DNA of 64,000 nt from Phyllostachys edulis (Eukaryota; Streptophyta; Magnoliopsida; Poales; Poaceae): positions 11,814,115-11,878,114 of the forward strand of contig CM070550.1 in NCBI GenBank assembly GCA_036346405.1. Direction: 5' to 3'. The translations under genes and the position numbers were made by a program. Under the pieces are notes generated by a model, which was not told where the DNA came from, made no database searches, and worked only from the letters and a program-made list of their open reading frames with translations. Each line of letters opens with the position of its first letter. Within the stretch, counting starts at the first letter, position 1. Shown here piece by piece: positions 33,168-44,318 of the stretch.

Positions 33168-34277
33168 TGATACAGGGTCGCCCGATCTTCTCGATGTAGG
33201 ATCAAGATACTCACGTGAGGCTTGTTGAATCGTAGTGATTTTTTGTTACCAATACAAGGATTAGCACTCTATAATTTGTAAGAACACACGTGCTGATCTT
33301 CACCGACCACCAAGTGAAGATCTATCGTGCTCTCAATTTTCAGTGGAAAGATTGAACGATCTTTGATAGATAAACACCCAATCCCCCCTCAAGTGTTGGT
33401 TCGGCCAGCCACGAGGAAGAACAAGCGCAGAACGCGTCTAGATGCAAAAGCAATCTGCTGTTTAATATCAAAAGTGGTCTCCCCAAAAAGGGAACGAATA
33501 CATGAGTATATATTACCCCTAGGGTTGGCCACAAGTCATCCAAACCGACTCCAACTCATCCCTACATGTATTGGACTCAAACTCACACAAAAAGAAAACC
33601 TAAATTTACAGTTGTCACATTGTTTCGGTCATAACGGTGCGACCATAAGGTTTCTAAGGCTGGAACCATATCTATTGCGTGGGCTTTGGAATAAGCTTCC
33701 CAACTAGAACAAGAGCACCCCAATCAGACTCTGTTTGTGAAAGTTATAACCTTTTTTAGTACAGGCCCTATGGGTTGTCCCGAACTGAATATGAGAGTTT
33801 TGAGTTGATTCTGAGTTTGATTTTGGTTGGAATTGTGGGAGGTCCGAATTGGGCTTGAAAATCTTATCTAAAACTTTGGCTATGGATTCTTGGGCTTCTC
33901 CCCTTCTCCCTTGCTGGCCGCATGGGCTTCTTCCCCCTTGCTGGCCGCATGGGCTTCTCTCCCTTGTTGTCTCATGTGCTTGGTTGCATGTATGGCTGCC
34001 ATCTTCTTTGTGCTTCTCTATTGCTTTGGCCCGGCCTCCCTCTCGGTTTCAAAGTCTTCATACTTTTTAAACTTGAGAATGCACAAAGTATTGACATTAG
34101 GTAGTATCTAATCCTCATCCAAAGCATAAGGAAACTCATTAAGAAACAAATGCACCAGTTGGTTTAGAAGTTTGGCTCTTGCCCTAGTCATTGGACCTTT
34201 AGGCACATCATGAAAATTATCAACATTGTCCTTGTGCACACTTGGAGAGTTGGAAGATGTAGTAGTAATAGGATGTC
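33168..34277 (-). mobile_element. Element D: LTR at the primer site plus polyprotein tail (repeat copy 2)
   Basis: TGATACAGGGTCGCCCG at 33168 starts a block that matches 28028-29070 throughout. The match includes the GTGCTGATCTTCACCGACC stretch, the repeated CATGGGCTTCT phrase (33919-33960) and the polyprotein tail (minus: GPMTRARAKLLNQLVHLF near 34170). Polyprotein sequence upstream of a primer-site LTR is unexpected for a simple element. Either the LTR overlaps the end of pol, or this is a multi-LTR derivative. The block ends abruptly at GTCCTCAT|TAG near 34277. Confidence 0.75.
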
Positions 34278-36707
34278 CTCATTAGAAGGAGAGCAGAGCG
34301 CGTGTAGCCAAGCGCAAAGGCGAGCTTGCCGGCAGCGAACAACATGACAGAAGGCGATGTTGAGCGCGAAACAGAAAGAGGGTTCCTTGGCGATGCTTTG
34401 GGTGGTGGCGAAGAGTAGAGAGATGGCCGGAGGTGACGCTACGCCGGCGAGAAGCGTGGCAGAGGCTCTTGGGCTCAATGCGGCGTTCGCGGAAGAGACG
34501 TCCTCTGGGCTAATGGCTTGGCACATTGGACTCAGTGGGTCCATGCGATGCTAATGGGCCGGGCATGGGGACCTAGGGGCGTTGGAGGCGAGTCGACAGT
34601 GTTGTTTTGTGGTGGCCCCATAGATGGATACGAGGTTGTCAACGGAAGCTACTTGCCCATGGCGAATTGAAGAGCTCGTGAGGTTCAGGGGCTCACCACG
34701 ATCACGATGGTGACAATGATGAGGTCGAAGACGACTTGGGGCGGCTTGACAGCAGTGAGCAGCGGTGGTGCAAAGAAGTCTCACGGTGACAGCGCGCTAC
34801 ATCGATGAAGACGCTACAAGGAGGCGCACATTAGCTTGCGTGCACGCTAAGGATGGAAAAGGATGAAGGAATCGACCGGTGACTCACCGAGTTGGCGAAA
34901 ATAGCGGCAGCGGCTGGAAATGGGGAAGATGGCAAGAAAGTGTCGACGATCGAGTCACCGATCTTATAAAATAAAAAGAGAAAAATGGCCAAGAGTTCTT
35001 GGGGAAGAATGGAACTGCTCTTTATTGCTATGAACTGGCTATTACAAGGGGTGTCCTCGACAAGACGGTGGACTAATCCTAATTACACTGAGTGCAATGC
35101 TTGATATGCTGCTGAATTAGACTTGAAAACATCAACCTAATGCTAATTGCTGCACTTCAATCTGATGCCAATCTGCTCCGCGCTCCATCTTTAAATAACC
35201 ATCGAAGAGGTGGCAGTTGTTCCTGGAGAAGGTGTCTGTTGGAGATGACGCGACTGGTTGGAGCGAGGCGTCGATTGATGAAACATCAACCGTTCGGCGG
35301 TTGAATGTCTGTAAGACATTTCAACCATATGGTGGTTGTTGTCAGTGTCTTAGAACCATGAAACGTCGCATGGTATGGAGGAAATATAACATGTGTTCCA
35401 TTCATCACATGGTAAGGAATATACTTGGAGTTAGATCTGGATGCTAGTTTATTGCTTCTATGAGCAGTCATCTGGTCGGGGACTAGGCGTACGACCTCAT
35501 CCGACTAGGGTTCTCATTATGTAACATCTGAAATCCTTACGACCACAGGGTTCTTTAGCCTTAGGGGTTACGACCACGTAGACATATAGTCTTTCATTAT
35601 GTATTAAAATAATACATAGAGATTTTAATCCTCGTCAGAAAGCTTGACTCCTTGCGAGATGGCCCACGTCAAGTAAAGGGAATGCATCACTAGGGCATGG
35701 AACACATTGTGACGCGATCGGGTTAAGCTCAAACTCACCGGAAAGGCAAGGACGTAGTGGCTTGGTTCGGGGTGAGCGCCGAAGACGAGGACGACGAAGT
35801 CATGGTGCCGCCACAGAGCTCCAAAGGTTGCATTGAGCAGAGAGGGAGCATAAGGAGAGTATGAGACAAATAGTGACGCAAGCATCGAGGGGATTAGAGC
35901 TCACCAGAGGCAATGGCAATGGCGGTGCGGGGCTTGCTCACCGGCGTCGAGAATGACGCTTACGTTCCCGCGAAACCAAGGAGCGAGAAGCTCGAGTTTG
36001 CATGAAAATGGAATAGGGGCGAGCTAAGGAAGACGATGACGCAATTAGATGGCTTAAGTATGTGGAGAATTGCGCGAGAAAAATGACGAGAAGATGGCGG
36101 CCGCGGCGAGATTTTGGGCAGTGGTGGTGGCGGTCTGGTGATAGGATAGGGGTTGATGCTGGTAGGGTGGCACACAACATAGTCTTGAAGGCGGACGGAG
36201 CGAGTAAGCGCCAAAATAGTGGGCGGCCGCGATTCGAAGCGGCGAAGAAGTGAGCTAGCATGAAGCGCTTAGCGAGCAAGGGCGAAGCGAGGTGGATGAC
36301 AACCTGGCGGTGGGGCAGGTGTTAGCGAGCGGCGAGCGGAGCGGGCAAGCCGGGTGGTGGCGTGCAGAGATGGCTGTACTGGGCTTTTGACCGAATGGGG
36401 TGGCGGGAAATGGAATTATGTTTGAAATTGTGAGAAAAGACTGAGGGTTTGAGGAATTTCTAAATATATCAAACGAGCTCCAAAAAATTATGTTTTTTTT
36501 TTGTGTGGAGGCTCCTGAGACAGTGTAGTTGCTTCTGTAATTTGTCTAGAATTGTATCTATTTTAAATATTTCTCAAATTTGTTTTAAGGGCGTTGCTTG
36601 TATGCAAATGCAATAATTGATTTAGAAAATTTTTAAAAACATCTCAAAATATTTCTACATTTATTCTTAGTACAATTATCCCAAGTTTGAATTTTTAGGA
36701 TGTTACA
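34278..36707 (-). mobile_element. LTR of family C, minus strand, truncated and split
   Basis: The plus-strand end GGATGTTACA at 36707 reads TGTAACATCC in the element's own direction, an LTR start. A GTGTGGAGGCTCCTGAGACAGTG block near 36509 and the neighbouring CAAACGAGCTCC recur in repeat E (19700). The GC-rich part (34290-34920, 35640-36400) gives many spurious open frames. The other end is cut off at 34278 against element D. A solo LTR of another family is nested at 34941-35637. Confidence 0.75.
34941..35637 (-). mobile_element. Solo LTR (697 bp), minus strand, 5 bp TSD GAAAG
   Basis: On the plus strand it runs TGTCGACGATCG to CCTCGTCA, flanked by GAAAG at 34936-34940 and 35638-35642. In its own direction it starts TGACGAGGATTAAAATC, which resembles the family A start TGGCGAGGATATAATAATC. 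It ends in a GATCGGTGACTCG...CGACA stretch. A TATA-like TTATTTAAAG (reverse of 35188-35197) is present. It is likely a relative of family A without the long hairpin array. Confidence 0.9.
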
Positions 36708-36918
36708 AAATTGTGTTAAGTTTGACCAAAGATATTGTTTAGAATATATAGTTTGAATATATGAAAATGATGAGAGTGAATTTGTTATAAAATATACTAT
36801 CATAATATTACACTTTATATCTTTTTTAAATACCGACAATAAAATATAGTGGTCAAAGTGGCACCTTGTTGACTTTGAAATGGAAATATGTCACTCTTTA
36901 GTGACCGAAGGGAGGGAG
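36708..36918. mobile_element. Half of a Stowaway-like MITE
   Basis: The right end GTGACCGAAGGGAGGGAG followed by TA (36919-36920) is the reverse of a CTCCCTCC-type Stowaway terminus with its TA target. The rest is AT-rich. The left half is missing because the family C LTR abuts at 36707, so that LTR appears to have inserted in the MITE. Confidence 0.65.
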
Positions 36919-36920
36919 TA

Positions 36921-37847
36921 ATTTGGTGCATCCTATTAAAAAATGAAAATGGACCATCTTGTGTATTCAAAATCTATGACACTGAAAGAATGGTACAAGC
37001 TTTTAAAACCCTTGATGGTTTGATATATAGGACAATTTGAGCCTCACGTAGTCGTTGCTAGCTCGACGACAGCCTGCTCTAGTTACAGGTTTTGTAGTGT
37101 ATGTTGACTGTTGACCCAATTCTTCAGCTTTCAGTCCTACAATTAATGGTGTTGGAAATCATAGTACTATGACACTACCACCAAATATGTTTAGCACTAG
37201 TCTCTAACACAATGATGTAACTTAGATTTTAGAGGTTGTCTAGCACTTGAGACTTGAGAGACGATGGTTTTTGTTTTCTGGTGAGTGGTCCAATATTGAA
37301 ACATGGTAGGGACTTTGTTAACAATCCTAGCCAACCAGGGCTATGGATTGTGCTGCAAAGATAGGTAGCTTTTGATCTGAAGGCAGATGTCTGCAGGTGC
37401 AGGACCAATAAGGTGTGAAATGGGCTGACAGCCTCTTTGGAGGTGGATATTTTCAGCAAGGCAGAGGTATAACGCCCCCAACTGAGGGCTCTTGGGATCT
37501 TTCCATATTCATGAAAGGAAAAGGGTTTAAGACGATGGAACGCTGCAGCTCGCAATGAATGTGTTAGAATGCGACAACACGATATGGGGCACTGGTAAGA
37601 GAGAGAGTGGCATGAGAGAGTCGATCCAGCAGGACATGATCGAGTGGCAAGATGATGATACCAGGAGCAGCTAGCCTAGCTTGACTGGGTAGCTTGGCAA
37701 GCTAGCAAGACCATTCTTATTCGTCATCGCAATTGCATGCATATGCTTTACATCTTTGAAAATTAAGGATTCTAATGTAAATAATTAAGGATGGTCTTGT
37801 AACTCTACTGTCTTGATTTCCTGAGCTATCGCGATTAAGGATTCTAA
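36921..37847. other. Low-copy-looking intergenic stretch
   Basis: No repeat termini or domain motifs are visible. The longest open frame is 109 codons on the minus strand (37555-37229) and has no motif I recognise. The sequence is neither GC-rich nor related to other parts of the window. Confidence 0.5.
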
Positions 37848-38133
37848 AGGCATGTACAATGGTATAGATAGCAGTTGTCTATATCAACTCTCCATGTCAC
37901 TTGTAGACAAAGACTAAAGGCAGATTAAATGCAATGGCATGCATTTCTTTGTCTTTTTAGTTGTCTTTATAGAACACACAATCTTTTAATGATTTTCTTG
38001 TTTCTTGTGCTATAGTCGGCTACAGGATTGTAGACATCATCTTTCTCTCTCTTTATTCTCTTTCATCCACGTCAACAAAAATCCTACGTGGCAATAACTA
38101 TAGACGACTGACATAAGCCCATTGTACATGCTC
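37848..38133. mobile_element. Tourist-like MITE, TSD TAA
   Basis: It starts AGGCATGTACAATGG and ends CCATTGTACATGCTC, inverted termini of about 15 bases. TAA flanks it at 37845-37847 and 38134-38136. The 286 bp length, three-base TAA target and lack of coding potential fit PIF/Harbinger-derived Tourist-like MITEs. A diverged second copy lies at 39259-39521. Confidence 0.85.
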
Positions 38134-38169
38134 TAATGAGTTAAACAAAACCAGTCTAGCTCCTCTCTG

Positions 38170-38740
38170 GCCTAGTGTATTACCCTAAAAAATTACTGGC
38201 TCTGTGACTGTAAACATGTACAAACTGTAGCCGGCAATTGCAAACCAATTTTTGGCCGAAATGACGTATTTTTGTTCCGCATTTACAAGACCGTTTTCGT
38301 TTTTTTTTTTGGAAAAATGGCCCACTGCCGAACTGCTAGCGTGCGGCAGGGCCTTCCCATTCGCCACGTGCCCCGTTGCCATGTAACGTGAAATTTCTAC
38401 GCTATATTGTATATCGACATCTCCGGTGGAGTTGCAATACAACTTTTTTTCATATAATCCAAGTCACATGAAATTATGAAGCCTTAATTTTCAAAACCTA
38501 AAATCCATTTTTGGAATTTCACGTGCGGCAACGGGGCACATGGCGGGCGGAGAGGCCCTGCCGCACGGTGACAGTGCGGCAGAAGACCATTTTTGCAAAA
38601 AAAAAAAATTCGAATACAGCTATTCTCGTAACATACGAGATGAAAATACGCGCAAAAAATTCGTGTGCAAACCTGCGAAATTATACCCGCGTACGAGATT
38701 GTAATCCATACGAGGCCGAATCAGCACGCACGTGTGGCCG
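38170..38740. repeat. Fold-back copy of dispersed repeat E
   Basis: The arms at about 38280-38390 and 38520-38630 are imperfect inverted repeats. Reversed, the left arm reads GGCAACGGGGCACGTGGCG and the right arm reads GGCAACGGGGCACATGGCG, and both continue into GGCCCTGCCGCAC. The 129-base centre matches 16290-16400 of copy 1. The right arm holds a perfect hairpin CTGCCGCAC/GTGCGGCAG (38558-38582, loop 7); the left arm holds the same hairpin with one mismatch. No target duplication was identified. Confidence 0.78.
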
Positions 38741-39258
38741 TCACGTGAGCCCAAAGGGGAACAAGAGGATAATAGATTAGGGCCTATCGACTCCTAGGAG
38801 TGTAAACAAAAGGGGGGCAGAAGTACGACTCCTACATTCCGACCTCGTCGTCTCTCAACCACACCACACGATTAGTTTAAGTGTCATCGATCAATTAGCC
38901 TCGGAAAAGAAACCTTGCTTGCATGCATGAGAAACAACAAAAACTCGCGCGGCACACGAGAGAAAAAGGTGTGGCGCGTACGGCGATTCCGACCGGCGCA
39001 CGTACTGTTTGTAATGCTAGCAGCTGGGGAGATGGGAACAAGGGGGAAGAACTTCTCGTGGCGAGCACACCGCGCTAAACAAATGGCTAAGCAGAGGCGA
39101 AGGAATTTCGGTTCGGTTTGTTTAGTCGCCCCGGTCAGCGCCTAACGCGGCGTGTTCCACGCAAAGTATGCGCGACTTTTTCGATTGCTCGCTAATTCCT
39201 ATGCGGTATGAGTTAATGCTAGGCCTGAGCCTGGGCTGCGCATGCGTACTTACCTTAT
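38741..39258. other. Intergenic stretch between repeats
   Basis: No recognisable gene or repeat terminus. Short open frames (for example 38915-39145) show no domain and are probably chance. Confidence 0.5.
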
Positions 39259-39521
39259 GTGTGTGCATGTGTAATGATATAGTTAACTGTTGTCTACAAT
39301 ATCTCTTCATATCATCTATAGACAATTTCTATAATAAGTTGTTTTTTTATATATCTCTATAAACAGCTTCTTATATATAATATGTCTTATTTCTCGTGTT
39401 ATAGTCAACTACTGCATGAGAGACGGTCCAATTCTCTATATTCTCCATCTCTTCTCTATATCATATCATGTTCTACGTGTCAAGACTTACAGCAGCTGAC
39501 ATCATATCATTGTACATGCTC
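39259..39521. mobile_element. Tourist-like MITE, second diverged copy
   Basis: The left end GTGTGCATGTGTAATGATAT and the right end ATATCATTGTACATGCTC form imperfect inverted termini related to the MITE at 37848. Internal stretches such as GTTGTCTA and TCGTGTTATAGTC also correspond. TTA follows the right end (39522-39524). A TTA also lies just left, at 39255-39257, so a TTA target is plausible. Confidence 0.7.
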
Positions 39522-39524
39522 TTA

Positions 39525-41606
39525 ATTTGATCATGGTCGATCTGGGGTGCTACGCCTCGTTTAGCTTTGTTTAATCGTTGTTGTGAGTTGGTAACCCTGT
39601 CGATCTTTAATTTGTTGCAAGCAGATGTGTGGATACACTGTAGTGTGCGGTGTGCGTACTGTCCATGCATGGTTGCTGCATATATTGTGCATTGCCTCTG
39701 TCTCTTTAATTAACTTTTCATTTGTGATCTAGTGCAATTTTCTTGTTTTAGGCACAGGCCCGATGTCCATCTACCACTGGGATCAACATGTCCGGTGCAA
39801 ATGGCATTATTCCTATGTCTTAGCTTAGACCAAAAATCGCTACTGAAAAGCACTACAGGGAATTGCGGGGGCCAATGAGCTGAGCCTGCGTGCCTAACAG
39901 CGAAATTAGCCTTTTCCTAAGGGAAGTACTGTGACACTTAAATTAACATGGTACCTCTCTTATGCAAAAACTTATGTACTGCTTCATGGTCATGGGACTC
40001 TGGCACGTCTAATTCACCAATAGCTAGTGTCGGGCAGTTGGCAGTCCAAAGCCAGACCATGTCTCTAGTGGGAAGACTAAAACCAGAGAGAGAGAGAAAA
40101 CAAACACCATAGGAACGTAGGGATTTCACACGTAGGATTTTTTTGTAAGACACTGTAAAATCAGCAAAATTCCCACGAAATTTCTAAGCTCCCTTTACAA
40201 TTTGCATGACTAATCATATCAATGGTCTATATTGATAAGGAAATCACTATTGTGAGTGTTAGGTGTGCTTACTCACGTGCTGTTTGGGTCATGCCGCTGT
40301 TTGGGTCATGCATGAATGCCTTGCGTGTATTGAACTCTTTTCTACAACGTTGCAGTTCCACGTGCTGTATCCTTTATCCCGGCCGGAAGCACGGAGTTCG
40401 TGTACTATCCTGTCCGTAGAACATTTCTGCATGCATTGACATCTATCGATCGATCGATCGTGTACATTGTACAATCACATCGATCGACCGCCCACTCGCA
40501 CGCTTCCAATATTCCATGGGAATTAGTAACTCAACACGGCGCCCTGCACTATGCATGTTGCATGCGTTCGTCTCCCAGTCTGTGCACTAGCTGCACGTAC
40601 TCGACGATCGATCGATGGCGTGTGCGGACCTCGGAACATTGTGGTCTCCCTCTCCCCACCTTTTCGAGCTCCCCTTTCTTTCTCCCTTCTTTCTTTTAAA
40701 GGCGCAGCGCGGGCGCCAGTGGCCGTAGTGGTCGGTGCACTGAGCGCGACGTGGCCTAAAGCTGCCGCGCCGAGCAGCGCGGCATGTGCGCGCGCGCACG
40801 GCATGACACAGTCACAGCGCAGCGGCACCGCGGCGTGCTAGCTGCGTGCATGATTGACTGCCCACCCGGCCCGCTCGGCTGGCCGTGGCCCGAGCCGCGG
40901 AAGCGTCCAAGCCGAGGCGGCCCCCCTCTTTTCGGTGGAAAACGCTGCCTTTTCACGCGATTATTGCTCGTTTTCCTTCCATTTGCCGGCTCGGCTCCCC
41001 CCGTCTCGCGGTTGCGCGCGGTGGTGTCCTGGCCGATCGACCGGATGGGGGCGACGGGCGGAGGGCAACCCGGATATCCATGGTTATTTCTTCGCTGCTC
41101 TCTGTGCTAGTACCTGACAGTTTCCGTGTCAGGTTGATTAAAGCGAAGCAAGGAACAGCAGGTATGACAAGACCACGGAGCTTTGTTGGGTCGGTCATGC
41201 ATGGCTGTGTTACGCGACAACAGTCACCTCCAAGGATTAGCAGCCAACTGCGTGACACGAGCAATTCGTCAGGTGTCTCGAAAAGAGGCATATATGGACC
41301 GTGTTTTTGTCAGGTTATATTGCATTATGCTGCCCCATTTGCTTTCACCGTTTACATGCACGCAGGCTGCGGCCACGTTGCAACCTTCTTGATGCGCGTC
41401 TGATCTCGTCTAAGTTGACACGCATGGTGTGCCTTGTAGCACATCATGTAAGGTTCATTATTCATTAGTGACGTAGCATGCCAGGTGAAATAAGCTAGCG
41501 TTTGCTGTGGACCTGTGGTATCTACATGCCACGTCACGTCACTTTTTTACTTATATTCCATAATTGGTATACACACACACTGCGGTAGGAGTACACGCTT
41601 ACAAAC
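39525..41606. other. Intergenic stretch with a GC-rich, CpG-rich block
   Basis: There are no repeat termini or domain motifs. It contains a (GATC)n run near 40447-40460 and another GATCGATC near 40606. A GC- and CpG-rich block spans about 40580-41080, with GCGCGCGCAC near 40790. Overlapping open frames there (up to 172 codons, 40885-41403) look like a by-product of base composition. It could be the remnant of a gene's 5' region, but I see no conserved protein. Confidence 0.45.
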
Positions 41607-41819
41607 TGTTAAGAGCTCCTTATCCAGCTCTAGACTATTCATAGGAAAGGACTCTTAACTATTGTACGTACTTTTGAGAAGAGAGATAAAGAAAAAAAAT
41701 AAGTCCCCACATATCTCTGTATTCAATCTACTATTTGTTCTTGTATTGTTCTGTGCGAATCGACTTCCGTCTTCGAGGTGATCGCTCGGACTGGACTCGC
41801 TAGCGACGGTTCCTCAACA
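41607..41819 (+). mobile_element. 5' LTR of a Ty1/copia element (213 bp)
   Basis: It starts TGTTAAGAGCTCC and ends TTCCTCAACA. It is followed directly by CGTTATCAGTACG, similar to the CGTTATCAG primer region seen in grass copia elements. The bases before it are CAAAC. The 3' LTR is not in the window, so the target duplication cannot be tested. gag and pol with copia domain order follow downstream. Confidence 0.8.
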
Positions 41820-43003
41820 CGTTATCAGTACGATCGACTCCGGCCTACCTCTAGGCCTACTCTACTCGGATCGAAAGGTAATCATTGTAGCACGAAGCTC
41901 ATAGATCGAATTGCATTTTCAAGATCGCTTTCAATTCCGCAAATTTGGCTTTCTAGATTATTTTATACGATGCAAATCCGCTCTAATCTACCGCGACCCG
42001 ACTAGAAGTCGCCGACACAATGCCGATTCGTAGGTTGCATGAAGGAGTAGATATCGATTGCACTGTGTATTGTAGATTGCAAATTTCCTTTAATCTCCGC
42101 GAGCCGACTTGTAGTCGTCGGCACAATGCCGATCGGATGATTGGTTGAAAAGAGGGACTGTTGATTGCACTGTTCATTGATGCACAAAGAAAAAAATCGC
42201 CGCCGCCGGCCGCCAAGACGGCCGAAGCCGCACCTTTGACTCTGCATGGCGCCGTGTCGCATGGCATGGCCGACAACACCACCGCCAGGCTCGCCACTGC
42301 CGCCCGCGTCTGGCAAATCGGTGACAGCGCCGCTAAAAGTCGCCAGGCCAAATTGAAGCCACCACCGCCCAAGACTCGAGGCCACTGCCGCCGACGTCGT
42401 CCACGCCATGCCCTACCGGCCAGTGAGCTCACAGACTTCGGTCGCCCTCACGCGCGCGCCGTGCTATCTTGCGCTGTCGACTGGGAAATCGTAAAAATCT
42501 CGTGTATGGGCCTAACAAGCCTCAGGTTTTTAAGGGCCAAGATAGGCCAAAGAAAAGCACGGCCTGGGTGGAAAACCGGGAAAAGAAAAAAAAAAGGGGG
42601 GGGATCTAAAATTTGCAAAAAGGCCCTTGGATTTTCAGATAATAACGCGAAAAATTTCTCAAAATTGAAATATAGCTATTTAGCCCCTGGAAATTGCAGA
42701 ATTCACCAAAAATTCATATTCCAGCAGAAAAGAGCCTCAAGAATCCAAATTTTGAATCGTTTAAAGCATTTGAAGCATGTTTAACTTTATTATTATTATT
42801 TATATGCAATTTATATATTGTATTTACTGTTTTGATTATCTGTGATTGTTTATATTATTTTTAATCACTGAAAATAACAGTAAATCATGAAAAATGCATA
42901 GAAAAATATGAGAACATTATGAGAATTTTTGTACCAATATTTGTAACCATTTTTATGCAAATTACCAGCAATAATCTTATGAACTCTTTGCATAAATATG
43001 TAG
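41820..43003 (+). other. Leader of the copia element
   Basis: About 1.2 kb between the primer region and gag. It contains two related stretches (CGACTAGAAGTCGCCGAC near 41997 and CGACTTGTAGTCGTCGGC near 42105). It also has a GC-rich middle and an A/G homopolymer run near 42586-42603. The 207-codon open frame at 42161 shows no domain. Confidence 0.5.
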
Positions 43004-44023
43004 ATGATTAGCATCACGAACCGGAAGTTCGAAGAGCTGGCCCATCATGGCCAAAATTACTTAACTTGGGCCTCTGACGTTGAGATCGTACTTGGGGCCA
43101 AGAAAATCCGTGTTGCTATCGGATTTGGCACCTCAAAGGATGCCAATCCCACCGCTGAGGAAAATGATCAGGCACTTCACTTCCTCGGACACCATCTCTG
43201 CCTAACGTTCAAGAATGAGTATATGGCAGAGAAGAACACACTAGCTTTGTGGACCACACTAAAGAAGCAGTTAGATAAGCTGAAGTACACCATTCTTCCT
43301 CGGGCAGAGCAAGAATGGACCTGACTGCATTTTTTTGATTTCAAGATCGTGGGAGAGTACAATTTTGCATTGCACAGAATTTGTACTAGTCTTCAACTCT
43401 GTGGTAAGGTAATCACAAATGAGCAGAAGATTGAGAAGACCCTCTCTACCTTTCACCCGAATGCGGTGCAATCCGCATGCAACTATTGTCAAGACGGTTA
43501 CAAGGAGTATGTCGAACTTATTGACATCATGCAAGTTACAGAATCTCAAGATGATGTTCTAGGGAAGAACTACATCTCACAGCCACCTAGTTGTAATGTT
43601 GGCCATGAAGCCATTGCCAGCAGCTACAAGGTGGGGAAGCCTCACTCAAAGGAAAGATGCAAGAAGGGTAAGGTCGTGGGTCGCAAGGCCAAGCCAAACG
43701 CTCAAGCCAAGAAGGGTGGACAAAGGAAACGCGATGACAAGCCCTATGGCCAGCAGGACCAAGGATGTTACAAATGTGGTATATGGGGGCATTAGTCACA
43801 GATTTGCCGTGAGCCACAGCACGTTATTGATGCATTCCAGTATAAGAAGAAGGGCAAAGGACAACATGAGGCACACCTCACCATTGCAGGCACGGAGGAT
43901 CCACATCCATTAGTTGCACTCATGGATGTGGACAGCCCTATAGCAGCCCCCATCTCCCCTCCTTTGGACATCGTAGCGGCCGCAACCATAGTTGCCCAAG
44001 AGGAGAAGATCGTCATGGAGTAG
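43004..44023 (+). pseudogene. gag of the copia element
   Basis: One frame carries FEELAHHGQNYLTWASDVEI and, further on, ALWTTLKKQLDKLKYTILP, as in UBN2/copia-type gag. A basic linker and a CCHC zinc knuckle (CYKCGIWGH, stop, SQIC) follow. A TGA at 43322-43324 and a TAG at 43793-43795, inside the knuckle just after its His, interrupt an otherwise continuous frame. Cys and His spacing is intact. The frame closes near 44023. It would form the capsid of the virus-like particle; this copy is dead. Confidence 0.85.
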
Positions 44024-44318
44024 ATTCAGGCAGAAGTTTCTTCGTACTTCGCTGATTCGATCTAGTGCACGCATTGCACTTAGATCTTTTTATAGTCACT
44101 TGCAGTTTATGGTTATGGAACATTGAATTATTGAATAATGCTTGTAAGCTCTAGGAGAGCAAAACATTAAATTCTTATGATGAGTCCTGCAAGCCTTAAT
44201 TTTTCCTGTATTAATAATAGCAAGTTATGTTTTGTTTTTGAAGTATTTTATTTTATGTGTGGATTGCTTCCTACCTCATATTAATAAATAATTTATATCA
44301 GAACACGTGTGACGCCCT
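44024..44318 (+). other. Spacer between copia gag and protease
   Basis: AT-rich sequence with no open frame of note. It separates the gag frame from the protease frame. It may be decayed coding sequence or a family-specific spacer. Confidence 0.4.

Noticed and set aside
37229..37555. Minus-strand 109-codon frame as a real gene
   Set aside because: No recognisable motif, no splice or promoter context, and the opposite strand is equally plausible; left as unassigned intergenic sequence.
40885..41403. 172-codon open frame in the GC-rich block
   Set aside because: No domain or compositional sign of a protein, and overlapping long frames occur on both strands, as expected from high GC.
42161..42784. 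207-codon open frame in the copia leader
   Set aside because: It lies between the LTR/primer region and gag, includes a homopolymer run, and shows no recognisable motif.
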